From Actinomycetales bacterium (lineage in GTDB: Bacteria > Actinomycetota > Actinomycetes > Actinomycetales > Actinomycetaceae): a stretch of 19,200 nucleotides of DNA. Under the pieces are notes generated by a model. That model made no database searches and was not told where the DNA came from. It worked only from the letters and a program-made list of their open reading frames with translations. This document shows positions 1 through 7,371 of this stretch, one piece after another (positions within the stretch are counted from its first letter, which is position 1; the number at the start of each line of letters is the position of its first letter). The stretch covers positions 1 through 19,200 of the forward strand of contig JALHDK010000046.1 in NCBI GenBank assembly GCA_022838965.1, read 5' to 3'. A program made the translations under genes and the position numbers.

Positions 1-95
1 CCTTCGGGGCTGACCGCGATCACGGTGGCTTCGCAGCGGTCCAGGTAGGCGTCGTCGTCAAAGAGCTTGTGCGTCTGGGACAGGGGCATGGGCAT
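1..95 (-). CDS. Probable alanyl-tRNA editing protein (AlaX-like), 5' part only
   Basis: Only the first 31 codons are inside the window; the gene runs off the left edge. The N-terminus has the pattern T-x-K-L-F-D-D-D-A-Y-L-x-x-C-x-A-T-V, which I recognise from free-standing alanyl-tRNA editing proteins of actinobacteria. That family hydrolyses Ser-tRNA(Ala) or Gly-tRNA(Ala) mischarged by AlaRS. The zinc-binding histidines that would settle this lie further downstream and are not visible. The start was chosen because a GGAGA ribosome-binding sequence sits about 8 nt before the ATG at 95; a second in-frame ATG at 89 is possible. It is divergent from the rsfS group. The assignment rests on a short N-terminal match, so it is tentative. 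Confidence 0.55.
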   Translation of the reverse strand, partial: MPMPLSQTHKLFDDDAYLDRCEATVIAVSPE

Positions 96-187
96 GGGGT
101 GTCTCCGGGGTCATGTCGCGGTCCATGGTATCGGCGGCATGGCGGGGCCGGGCAGTACGCCTGGGCGAAAAGTCCCCAGTACAGTCC

Positions 188-592
188 ATGGCCCGCAGCG
201 GTGGCAGTCGGCTGCTTGACAGCCTGTCAAGTGCCCGGGTCCGCGACCTGACAAGATCGGCGCCCGCGCCGCGTGCCGACGACTTCCCGGCCGCGACGCC
301 CATGGCCGCGACGCCCGTGGCCGCCCCCGCCCCGGCCGCCGAGCCGCCGTCGCGACGCTCGCTCCGCGAACCCCAGCCGGACCCCAACCCGCCGCTGAGC
401 GTGGAACAGGCGGCGATCGCCCAGCGGGGCGTGCGGTCGGGCCGCGCCGCCCTGGCGGGCGTGCTGCGCTTCCTCGTGCTGCTCCTCGCCGCTGCCATCA
501 TCGGTGCGATGATCTGGGTGGTGGCGGATCGTGCGTCCGCAGTCGTGACCATCGCCGCGGACCTGGAGCAGCCCGCCGGGGAGAACACGTGA
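188..592 (+). CDS. Small Ala/Pro-rich protein with one transmembrane segment, first gene of the rsfS group
   Basis: No known function recognised. From the ATG at 188 it is 134 residues: a basic and Ala/Pro-rich N-terminal part containing the motif SRRSLREPQ, then one hydrophobic segment (roughly residues 91-113), then a short hydrophilic tail. The arginine-rich stretch before the membrane segment suggests the N-terminus is cytoplasmic. Its TGA stop overlaps the GTG start of rsfS, so the two are translationally coupled. The start is uncertain. ATGs at 113, 188 and 302 are in frame and none has a good ribosome-binding site. Codons between 188 and about 260 are poorer in G/C at third positions (AGA, ACA, TCA, AGT) than the rest, which favours 302 (96 residues). 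The frame downstream of 302 is convincing. Confidence 0.6.
   Translation: MARSGGSRLLDSLSSARVRDLTRSAPAPRADDFPAATPMAATPVAAPAPAAEPPSRRSLREPQPDPNPPLSVEQAAIAQRGVRSGRAALAGVLRFLVLLLAAAIIGAMIWVVADRASAVVTIAADLEQPAGENT
215..231. promoter_or_regulatory. 17-bp perfect palindrome, candidate operator
   Basis: CTTGACAG-c-CTGTCAAG has two perfect 8-bp arms around one base. A third near-copy of the half-site, CTGACAAG, follows at 248-255. If the small membrane protein really starts at 302, this lies in its 5' region and would suit a dimeric repressor or activator. If translation starts at 188, the palindrome is inside coding sequence. TTGACA here looks like a -35 box, but no good -10 box follows at 16-18 bp. 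Confidence 0.35.
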
Positions 593-966
593 CGGCCTCG
601 GAGCGCGCCGTCGAGCTCGCGCAGATCGCGGCGCGAGCGGCTGCAGACAAGAAGGCCGGTGACATCATCGCGCTCGACGTCTCCGATCGGCTGGTCCTCA
701 CTGACGTCTTCCTGGTGGTGAGCGGTGCCAACGAACGGCAGGTGTCGGCCATCGTCGACTCCGTGGAGGAGAAGCTGGCCGCGGGGGGTGCGCGGGCCGT
801 CCGGCGGGAGGGCGTGGGCCAGGCGCGCTGGGTCCTGCTGGACTTCATCGACCTCATCGTCCATGTCCAACGTCAGGAGGATCGCGAGTTCTACGCCCTT
901 GAGCGGCTGTGGCGCGATTGCCCGGTGGTGCCGCTGACCGTCGACGCCGAGGCCGTGCCGACATGA
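589..966 (+). CDS. rsfS: Ribosomal silencing factor RsfS (RsfA/YbeB/Iojap family)
   Basis: 125 residues, the usual length. RsfS binds ribosomal protein L14 on the 50S subunit and blocks subunit joining, lowering translation in stationary phase or starvation. The family core is clear: an N-terminal helix, then DIIALDVSDRLVLTDVFLVVSGANERQ around residues 24-50, and the central WVLLDFIDLIVHVQ strand-helix region at about 86-99, followed by FYALERLW. The GTG start overlaps the stop of the upstream gene and is preceded by GGGGAGAA. Its own TGA overlaps the ATG of the histidine phosphatase (ATGA). The usual upstream partner nadD is not in the window; an unrelated divergent gene lies there instead. 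Confidence 0.95.
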   Translation: MTASERAVELAQIAARAAADKKAGDIIALDVSDRLVLTDVFLVVSGANERQVSAIVDSVEEKLAAGGARAVRREGVGQARWVLLDFIDLIVHVQRQEDREFYALERLWRDCPVVPLTVDAEAVPT

Positions 967-1598
967 CAGCCGGCACGGTGATCCTGTGGCGGCACGGCCA
1001 GACCGACTACAACCTGCAGGCCCGCGTCCAGGGCGGCGTGGACATCCCCCTCAACCCCGCCGGCGTGGCGCAGGCCGCCGTCGGGGCCGCCTCGCTGGCC
1101 AGGTACCTCGGGGAGCATGCCGGCGTCCGCATCGTGAGCTCGACCCTGGTCAGGGCGAGCGCCACCGCGCGCGCCCTCGCCGCGCTGCTCGGCGTCGACG
1201 TCGCGCTTGACCCGCGACTGCGCGAACGCGAGTTCGGGTTGTGGGAAGGGCTCACCCGCGATGAGATGGTCGCGCGCTGGCCGGAGGAGTACCGGCTCTG
1301 GCGGACCGGCGCGACGCCCGCGGGGATCGGCATGGAGCCGAAGGGTGCGGTCGCCCGGAGGGTGCTGGAGGCGGTCCTGGAACACGCGACTCCGCTGGAA
1401 CCACGGGAGACTCTCGTGGTGGTCAGTCACGGTTCCGCCACCACCCAGGTGATGGCGCTCCTCCTCGGTGCGGAGCCGGGCGAGCACTTCCCGGTCCGCG
1501 GGCTCGACAACGCGCACTGGTCCACGCTCAACCACCGTCCCGATCTCACTCCGCCGTGGAGGCTGCGCGCCCACAACGTGGGGGCGAGCGTCACCTGA
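963..1598 (+). CDS. Histidine phosphatase family protein (phosphoglycerate mutase-like)
   Basis: 211 residues. The N-terminal motif LWRHGQT (about residues 8-14) contains the catalytic phospho-accepting histidine; REREFGLWEG near residue 90 carries the acidic residue; and VVVSHGSA near residue 160 supplies the second histidine. This is the two-histidine fold of the phosphoglycerate mutase branch. The substrate cannot be read from sequence. Homologues next to rsfS in actinobacteria are usually annotated as phosphoglycerate mutase-like or as broad-specificity phosphatases such as glucosyl-3-phosphoglycerate phosphatase. The ATG at 963 overlaps the rsfS stop; an upstream extension to 909 is possible in frame but would lie inside rsfS. 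It ends 21 bp from the stop of the oppositely oriented histidine kinase. Confidence 0.9.
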   Translation: MTAGTVILWRHGQTDYNLQARVQGGVDIPLNPAGVAQAAVGAASLARYLGEHAGVRIVSSTLVRASATARALAALLGVDVALDPRLREREFGLWEGLTRDEMVARWPEEYRLWRTGATPAGIGMEPKGAVARRVLEAVLEHATPLEPRETLVVVSHGSATTQVMALLLGAEPGEHFPVRGLDNAHWSTLNHRPDLTPPWRLRAHNVGASVT

Positions 1599-1619
1599 GA
1601 TCGCGGGTTCGTACTCGCC

Positions 1620-2680
1620 TCAGCGATGGCGGATGGGGAGCCACAGGCTGAAGGTGGCCCCTCGACCTGGTCCGGCGGACCGGGCGGTGAGGTCCCCGCC
1701 GTGCGCGCGCATCAACTCGCGGGAGATGGTCAGGCCGATCCCCGATCCAGCGGCCTGACCGCGACGGTAGAAGCGCTCGAAGACCCGTTCGCACTCCTCG
1801 GCCGTGAGTCCGACACCCGAGTCGGCGACGTCAACCCGCGCGGTGGCTCCGTCCCGCCGGCCGGTGACCCGGATCCAGCCGTTCTGGCCGGTGGCGGCGA
1901 TCGCGTTGCCGATGAGGTTCGTGACGACCTGCATGATCCGGTCCGGGTCGGCGAACACGGGCAGTGGTTCGACGTCGATCTCGAGCGACAGACCCTCGTC
2001 CTCGATCTGGGGACGCATCCGTTCGACCGCCGTCGTGACCACTTCGCCGAGGTCGACGGGCTCGGGTGCGAGGTTGAACCGGCCCTCCTGGGCCCGGGAG
2101 AGGGTGGAGAGGTCCTCGGCGAGGCGCCGGAGGCGGCGTGTCTCGGCGCTGACCTCCGCCAGCGTCTCCGGCGTCACCTCGATGACGCCGTCGATCATCC
2201 CCTCCACGTACCCGTCGATCACGGTCAGAGGCGTGCGCATCTCGTGGGCGACATCTCCGATGAGCTGGACCCGCGCGCGTTCGACGGTCGCGAGACGGTC
2301 GCCCATTGCGTTCACGTCGGCTGCGAGTTCGGCGAGTTCGCGAACGGGGGAGAGGGGCACGCGCACGGTGTAGTCGCCCGAGGACATCCGGCGTGTCGCC
2401 TCGCGGAGGTGCGTGATCGGCCGGACGAGGCGCCGCGAGAGGATCCACCCGAGCGTGACCGCAGCGACGGCGGCGAGCGCGCCTCCGGCCAGCGCCGCCT
2501 GGGTCACCGCGACGGACACGACGGCGCGCAGGCCCTGACCGTGTCCGGCGGCGGGGCCGCCGTGCACCATGCCCCGTTCGAAGAGGGCGGGCGCCGCGAT
2601 GCGGATCACGAGGGAGAAGGCGAGCAGGGCCACCACAGCGACTGCGACATGGGACAGCACGGCACGCGTGGTCAGGCGTG

Positions 2681-2684
<4 letters not shown>
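1620..2684 (-). CDS. Two-component sensor histidine kinase (HAMP, HisKA, HATPase_c)
   Basis: 354 residues. Two transmembrane segments (about 12-32 and 57-83) enclose a very short extracytoplasmic loop of about 25 residues. HAMP follows at about 84-136 (RRLVRPITHLREATRRMSSG). The H-box DVAHEMRTPLT has the phosphorylated His at 147. The ATP-binding domain shows the N-box NLIGNAIA (256-263), the G1 box DSGVGL (288-293), FERFYRRG (F box) and GSGIGLTI (313-320), so the enzyme is complete. The ATG overlaps the stop of the response regulator gene (ATGA), so they form one unit with the regulator first. The loop is too short for a classical sensor domain; the signal is probably sensed in or near the membrane, or by the two loop histidines. 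Confidence 0.95.
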
Positions 2685-3454
<770 letters not shown>

Positions 3455-3514
3455 GGCTGACCTCCTGCCAGCACAAGCGTAATCGTCCGCCGTGACAGCG
3501 CGGTCCGTCGGGGT

Positions 3515-3757
3515 CGATTTGGTGCGCCGGTCGCGGGTGGGCGCCAGGCCCGGGCGCACCGAGTGGGTGGGCGCCAGCCCCGGACGCACCCAGGGCGCTT
3601 ACTGACGGTTTCGCGGGGCTGAATACGTCGGTTGGGGACGCCGGTCGCGGGTGAGGGGGCCAGGCCCGGACGCACCGAGTGGGTGGCCGCCCGCCCTCGA
3701 CGCACCCAGGGCGCTTGCCGACGGTTTGGTGGGGCTGACTACGCCGATTTGGTGCGC
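3515..3757. repeat. Nested tandem repeat in the 338-bp gene-free region before tRNA-Ala
   Basis: Two units of 114 and 116 bp (3515-3628 and 3629-3744) are followed by a 13-bp partial third copy (3745-3757, CGATTTGGTGCGC, identical to 3515-3527). Each unit contains two shorter copies of a 28-30-bp element ending in a G-C-G/A-C-G-C-A-C-C pattern, four in all. Blocks identical between the units include GACGCACCCAGGGCGCTT (3583-3600 and 3699-3716). No convincing gene is seen between 3455 and 3792: open frames there only read the repeat. The last partial copy overlaps the -35 box of the tRNA promoter. Confidence 0.85.
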
Positions 3758-3777
3758 GGCGAGCTGGCCACTACACT
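3749..3777 (+). promoter_or_regulatory. Promoter of tRNA-Ala
   Basis: TTGGTG at 3749-3754 and TACACT at 3772-3777 are separated by exactly 17 bp, a good housekeeping-sigma promoter for an actinobacterium. Transcription would begin near 3784, about 9 bases before the mature tRNA 5' end. Confidence 0.75.
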
Positions 3778-3792
3778 GGGGCGTGCTCTCAC

Positions 3793-3865
3793 GGGGCTAT
3801 GGCGCAGTTGGTAGCGCGCCTCCATGGCATGGAGGAGGTCAGGGGTTCGAATCCCCTTAGCTCCA
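3793..3865 (+). tRNA. tRNA-Ala, anticodon GGC
   Basis: A 73-nt cloverleaf. The acceptor stem GGGGCTA pairs with TAGCTCC and includes the G3-U70 wobble that AlaRS recognises; the discriminator base is A73. The anticodon stem CCTCC/GGAGG encloses the loop ATGGCAT, giving anticodon GGC, which reads GCC/GCU alanine codons. The T arm GGGGTTCGAATCCCC is perfect. CCA is not encoded. A promoter lies directly upstream and an intrinsic terminator directly downstream, so it is an independent one-gene unit. Confidence 0.97.
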
Positions 3866-3875
3866 CGGTTCGGGC

Positions 3876-3920
3876 AGGCGCCAGGCATCGGTCATCCGGT
3901 CCTGGTGCCTTTGTGTTTTT
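3876..3920 (+). terminator. Intrinsic terminator after tRNA-Ala
   Basis: AGGCGCCAGG (3876-3885) pairs with CCTGGTGCCT (3901-3910), ten pairs including one G-U, with a 15-nt loop, followed by TTGTGTTTTT. It starts 10 bp after the tRNA. Confidence 0.8.
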
Positions 3921-3980
3921 CTGCACCCCGGGGCTCGTGCAACCCGCGAGCTGGGTGGGAATATCCGGAACCTCCCTGCG

Positions 3981-4004
3981 TTGACATACCCGTGGGGGTA
4001 TCAA
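3981..4004 (+). promoter_or_regulatory. CsoR/CstR-like operator at the thioredoxin promoter
   Basis: ATACCC-gtgg-GGGTAT (3986-4001) is a 16-bp inverted repeat of the kind bound by CsoR-family repressors, which sense Cu(I) (CsoR) or reactive sulfur species (CstR). TTGACA at 3981-3986 overlaps its left edge and would be the -35 box, so a bound repressor would block RNA polymerase. The outer bases TTGA and TCAA are also symmetric. No strong -10 is seen. No csoR-like gene is in the window, so the regulator is inferred. Confidence 0.6.
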
Positions 4005-4027
4005 CCGACCAGCCCCCGAGGAGAGAC

Positions 4028-4399
4028 ATGAGCACCGTTGCACTGACCGAGGAGACCTTTGTCAGCACCATCCAGGACAACCCGATCGTCCTGATCGACT
4101 TCTGGGCGGAGTGGTGCGGACCGTGCCGCATGTTCGGGCCCGTCTTCGAGAAGGCGTCGAACGCGCACCCGGACATCGTCTTCGCCAAGGTGGACACCGA
4201 AGCCGAGCAGAACCTCGCCGGGGCCATGGGCATCACCTCCATCCCGACGCTCATGGCGTTCCGGGACGGGATCGGGATCTACGCGCAACCGGGTGCGATG
4301 CAGTCCGCCGGGCTGGAGCGGCTCATCCAGGCGATCCGCGAACTTGACATGGACGAGGTGCGGTCGCAGATCGAGGCTCAGAGCGCAGCCACCAGCTGA
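4028..4399 (+). CDS. Thioredoxin-family protein
   Basis: 123 residues, a single thioredoxin fold. The active site FWAEWCGPC has cysteines at 30 and 33; the cis-proline loop is SIPTL with Pro73; VDTEAE near 55-60 follows the usual core. It is a cytoplasmic dithiol-disulfide reductase by family; there is no signal peptide. The MFGPVFEKAS...KVDTEA sequence and the C-terminal helix ending LDMDEVRSQI match an actinobacterial thioredoxin branch distinct from the classical trxA next to trxB. The ATG at 4028 is preceded by GAGGAGA; an in-frame extension to 3824 would run through the tRNA and is rejected. No reductase gene is adjacent. The ATACCC/GGGTAT operator suggests induction by copper or sulfane sulfur. 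A 15-bp tandem duplication overlaps the stop codon. Confidence 0.93.
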   Translation: MSTVALTEETFVSTIQDNPIVLIDFWAEWCGPCRMFGPVFEKASNAHPDIVFAKVDTEAEQNLAGAMGITSIPTLMAFRDGIGIYAQPGAMQSAGLERLIQAIRELDMDEVRSQIEAQSAATS

Positions 4400-4415
4400 A
4401 CAGCCACCAGCTGAA
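4386..4415. repeat. 15-bp perfect tandem duplication across the thioredoxin stop codon
   Basis: CAGCCACCAGCTGAA occurs twice without a gap (4386-4400 and 4401-4415). The first copy contains the real TGA, so the second copy is untranslated and the protein is unaffected. Confidence 0.9.
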
Positions 4416-4440
4416 CGGCGTTGGCCGTCCCCGTCCGCTC

Positions 4441-5826
4441 TCAGTCGCCGCGGGCGGGGACGCCCAGGACGTGCCGCAGGGCCTCGGTCAGGTAGGGCTG
4501 GCGGAATTCGTAGCCGGTGGCCTCGAGACGTGCGCTGCTGACCCGCTGGCTGGCGAATGCGAGCTGGTCGGCTCCCTGGGACCCGAGCAGGAGTTTGGGC
4601 CCGAATTCCGGGATGGGCAGGGCCGCTGGCCGGTGCAGCACAGCACCCAGCGTGTTCGCGAACTCCGCCGTTGTCACCGGGACGGGCGCGACCGCATTCA
4701 CCGGGCCTGCCACGGTGTCCCGCAGGAGTGCGTGGGCATAGATCCCCACGATGTCATCGATCGACACCCAGCTCTGCCATGCCCGGCCATCTCCGAGCCG
4801 TCCACCCAGTCCCGCGCGGAAAAGCGGCAGCTGCTGGGCGAGTGCGCCCCCCCGCGGCGTGAGGACGATCCCTGTCCGGACGTTCACGACCCGGATCCCG
4901 GCCGCAGCGGCCGGCGCCGTCGCGGCCTCCCAGTCCACGCACACCTGCGCGAGAAAGTCGGTCCCCGGAGGGGCGTCCTCGTCGACGCGGCCGGGCCGTT
5001 CGGCGCCGTAGTATCCGATCCCCGAGGCGCTCACCAGCTTGCGCGGTCCCTGCATCGACGCCATCGCCCTGGCCAGCGCCTGGGTGGGCCCGATACGCGA
5101 GTCACGGATCTCCCGCTTGTGCCGGGCGGTGAAGCGGCTCCCGATCGGCTTGCCGGCAAGGTGGATGACGGCGTCGACCATGGCGAGCGCGTCGGTGTCG
5201 ACCCACCCTCTCACGGGATCCCAGGCGATGATGTCCGCCCGTGAACGCTCGGTGCGCACCATCGGCACGACCTCGTGACCGAGGGCCCGCAGGAAGGCGG
5301 TGAGTTCGCGACCGATCAGACCGGTGGAGCCGCTCATGGCCACCCGGAGCGGTGTGGCGGGGTGGGTGTGGGCGAAGGCGAGGTCGTCGAGGAGCTGACG
5401 GTGCCGGTAGGCGAACATGCGGCGCATCTGGGACAGCACCCACGGTGCCCCGAGCCCCCCGAGCGGGCCGGGCAGCGTGGCGGGCATGTCGAAACGGATG
5501 TCGTCGCGCACGCGGGTCGCGTCCGTCAGGTCCTCGAAGCGGTGATGGTGGACCCAGTTCGGGAGTGGTCCGCGGACGGCCCGGTCGGAGAATGACTCGG
5601 GCGGCTTGTAGTCGAAGTGCTCCGCCACCCAGCTGTTGAACGGCGGCGGCACTCCCAGGAGTCGGAGCTCCACCCGGGAGCCGTCGTGGATGCCCCGGGT
5701 GGCCTCCCTGACCACATCCGCCATGAACGGCGGCGTGAGCCGGCGGAGGACACCGGGACGTTCGTGCCACGCGAAGACGTCGTCGCGGGGGTGGGGGACC
5801 GTCTGGTCGAAACGACTGGAAATCAC
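4441..5826 (-). CDS. SRPBCC domain fused to TIGR01777 epimerase-like SDR protein
   Basis: 461 residues from the GTG at 5826, chosen because GAGGAGGAG lies just upstream; the open frame continues to 5916 but without better support. Residues 1-150 form a SRPBCC/START-like domain (SRFDQTVPHPRDDVFAWHERP, later HHHRFEDL). Residues 160-455 form an extended SDR/NAD(P)-binding domain: GSTGLIG at 166-172, IHLAG at 221-225, SASGIGYYG at 267-275, and the family C-terminal DUF1731 part with FASQRVSSARLEATGYEF at 424-441. E. coli YfcH has only the SDR half; the fused form is common in actinobacteria. The substrate is unknown. It is transcribed alone and convergent with thioredoxin. Confidence 0.92.
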   Translation of the reverse strand: MISSRFDQTVPHPRDDVFAWHERPGVLRRLTPPFMADVVREATRGIHDGSRVELRLLGVPPPFNSWVAEHFDYKPPESFSDRAVRGPLPNWVHHHRFEDLTDATRVRDDIRFDMPATLPGPLGGLGAPWVLSQMRRMFAYRHRQLLDDLAFAHTHPATPLRVAMSGSTGLIGRELTAFLRALGHEVVPMVRTERSRADIIAWDPVRGWVDTDALAMVDAVIHLAGKPIGSRFTARHKREIRDSRIGPTQALARAMASMQGPRKLVSASGIGYYGAERPGRVDEDAPPGTDFLAQVCVDWEAATAPAAAAGIRVVNVRTGIVLTPRGGALAQQLPLFRAGLGGRLGDGRAWQSWVSIDDIVGIYAHALLRDTVAGPVNAVAPVPVTTAEFANTLGAVLHRPAALPIPEFGPKLLLGSQGADQLAFASQRVSSARLEATGYEFRQPYLTEALRHVLGVPARGD

Positions 5827-5928
5827 GCACTCCTCCTCAGGCGCGAGTCTGGCACGTGCCGGGGCGCCGCGTGCGCGGGTCATCTCCAGACGGGGGAAAC
5901 TCCACATCTCCCACACAAAACGGCGGGT

Positions 5929-6516
5929 TCAGAGTTCGCCGTACGTGACCCAGACCGTTGCGCCCGAGTCGACCGCGTACGACATGCCCACCGGTGCAAC
6001 ACGGCCGTCCGTGAACCTGGCGTCCGCGACGCATTCGATCACCAGGTGGAGTTCGCCCTCTGGCGGCAGCGACCTGATCGGCTGGTGGTCCGCCACCACC
6101 GCGGCGGGCGTCGCCCACCCCTCGATGGCAAGGTCGCCGTCGCGCCGGGCCATGGCGAGGGTCGTGGCGGCCACGTCAGTGCAGGAGTACAGGGGAAGCA
6201 CGGGCGGTCCCTCGCCGCCCGGCGGGGCGACGACGGGTCCCGCCTCGCCGCCGTGCCGGATGCCGGCCAGGGTGGTGGACGCGCCGATGCCCGTCACGAG
6301 GGCGACGCCGAGGATGCCCGAGGCCACCGCCAGCGCGAGCGAACCCGGACGCCGCGGCGGGGTCGAGTCGATCACCGGGTGGGCGATGTCCGCCCACGGT
6401 GCGGGCGGAATGTCGGGCACGTCGTGGCGGACGTGCCGCGTCCACCGGTGACCGTCCCACCAGCGTTCCTTGCCGGGGGCCTGGGGATCGTCGTACCAGC
6501 CCGGGCCTGTCGGCAT
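5929..6516 (-). CDS. DUF2510 domain membrane protein, function unknown
   Basis: 195 residues. The N-terminus GPGWYDDPQAPGKERWWDGHRWT (residues 4-26, key W7, W19, W20, W25) is a DUF2510 domain, a small tryptophan-rich module usually on the cytoplasmic side of actinobacterial membrane proteins. A Pro-rich linker is followed by one transmembrane segment at about 59-82. The extracytoplasmic part (about 110 residues) has just two cysteines, C112 and C162, which could form a disulfide; no known domain is recognised there. The ATG lies one base after the deoD stop (TGA-c-ATG), so it is co-transcribed with, and probably translationally coupled to, deoD. A role in nucleoside metabolism is not supported by the sequence itself. 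Confidence 0.88.
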   Translation of the reverse strand: MPTGPGWYDDPQAPGKERWWDGHRWTRHVRHDVPDIPPAPWADIAHPVIDSTPPRRPGSLALAVASGILGVALVTGIGASTTLAGIRHGGEAGPVVAPPGGEGPPVLPLYSCTDVAATTLAMARRDGDLAIEGWATPAAVVADHQPIRSLPPEGELHLVIECVADARFTDGRVAPVGMSYAVDSGATVWVTYGEL

Positions 6517-6517
6517 G

Positions 6518-7228
6518 TCAGTCCGACAGGGCGGCCGCCACGGCGAGCGACAGGGCGAGGTCGAAGTTGGACTCGCGTTCCTCGGCGGTCATGTCCGCCG
6601 AGGAATCGAGGAGGTGATCCGAGACGGTCAGCACGGTCAGCGCCTCCCGCCCAAACTCGGCAGCAGCGCCGTACATGGCGGCGGCCTCCATGTCCACCCC
6701 CAGCACCCCGTAGCGCGCAAGATTCTCGGTGAGTCCGGGAATCGCGAGGTAGAAGTGATCGCGCGAGACGATGGTGCCCACGTGGACCCGCGCGTTGTCG
6801 CCCGCTGCCGCCACGGCGGCCCGCGCAAGGTTGAAGGAGGCGACGGCGGAGAAGTTGATCCCGGGGATGCGGTGCTGGTTCATCGCCGAATCCGTGTGTG
6901 CGCCGATGGCCACGATGACATCCCCGACCTTCACCTGGTGGGCGATGCCGCCGGTGGTCCCGACCCGGATGACCCGGCGCACGTCGTAGAAGCGGAAGAG
7001 CTCGGTGACGTAGATGGTGGCGGATGGCTGCCCCATTCCCGAGCCCATCACCGACAGGGGCCGGCCCTGGTGGGTGCCGGTGAAGCCGAGCATGCCCCGC
7101 ACGTCGGTGACGAGACGCGCATCGGGCATCAGCTTCTCCGCGATGCGCTGCGCCCGCTTCGGATCGCCCGGCATGAGGACGGCAGGAGCGAAATCGCCGG
7201 GTTCGGCGGCGATGTGAGGTGTTGCCAT
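6518..7228 (-). CDS. deoD: Purine nucleoside phosphorylase, DeoD type
   Basis: 236 residues, the usual length for the hexameric DeoD class. It phosphorolyses purine (deoxy)ribonucleosides to base plus (deoxy)ribose-1-phosphate in the cytoplasm. Motifs: MPGDPKRA at 19-26 (phosphate loop), GSGMGQPS at 62-69, RVGTTGGI at 88-95, the nucleoside-binding VDMEAAAMYG at 178-187 and the catalytic SDHLL at 203-207 with Asp204. The ATG at 7228 has TAGGAGAG just upstream. It is the first gene of a two-gene unit with the DUF2510 protein and divergent from the HAD gene; the 143-bp gap holds a 10-bp palindrome, TGTGGCCACA, at 7259-7268. Confidence 0.95.
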   Translation of the reverse strand: MATPHIAAEPGDFAPAVLMPGDPKRAQRIAEKLMPDARLVTDVRGMLGFTGTHQGRPLSVMGSGMGQPSATIYVTELFRFYDVRRVIRVGTTGGIAHQVKVGDVIVAIGAHTDSAMNQHRIPGINFSAVASFNLARAAVAAAGDNARVHVGTIVSRDHFYLAIPGLTENLARYGVLGVDMEAAAMYGAAAEFGREALTVLTVSDHLLDSSADMTAEERESNFDLALSLAVAAALSD

Positions 7229-7258
7229 GGTGCTCTCCTACGTGTGTGATCGCCGCGA

Positions 7259-7268
7259 TGTGGCCACA
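7259..7268. promoter_or_regulatory. Palindrome in the divergent deoD/HAD intergenic region
   Basis: TGTGGCCACA is a perfect 10-bp palindrome 31 bp upstream of the deoD start. It could be a repressor site, but it is short and single. On the plus strand CATACT at 7326-7331 is a plausible -10 box for the HAD gene, without a good -35. Confidence 0.25.
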
Positions 7269-7371
7269 GGAGACGCCCCTCGCCGGGAGTCCTGACCGAC
7301 TGTGCGAGAATCCGTCTTGGAACGGCATACTAACGGGCGGCCCGCGCCGCCGCTGGGTGGAGGGACGTGGA

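Noticed and set aside
58..870. 270-codon minus-strand open frame opposite rsfS
   Set aside because: rsfS on the plus strand is a clear family member; the antisense frame is low-complexity Arg/Ala/Ser sequence with no domain.
3455..3589. 45-residue N-terminal extension of the response regulator
   Set aside because: It only translates the intergenic repeat (RPGLAPT copies), and a strong AGGAGGT site marks the ATG at 3454.
3515..3757. CRISPR array
   Set aside because: The repeats are diverged nested tandem copies without unique spacers, and no cas genes are near.
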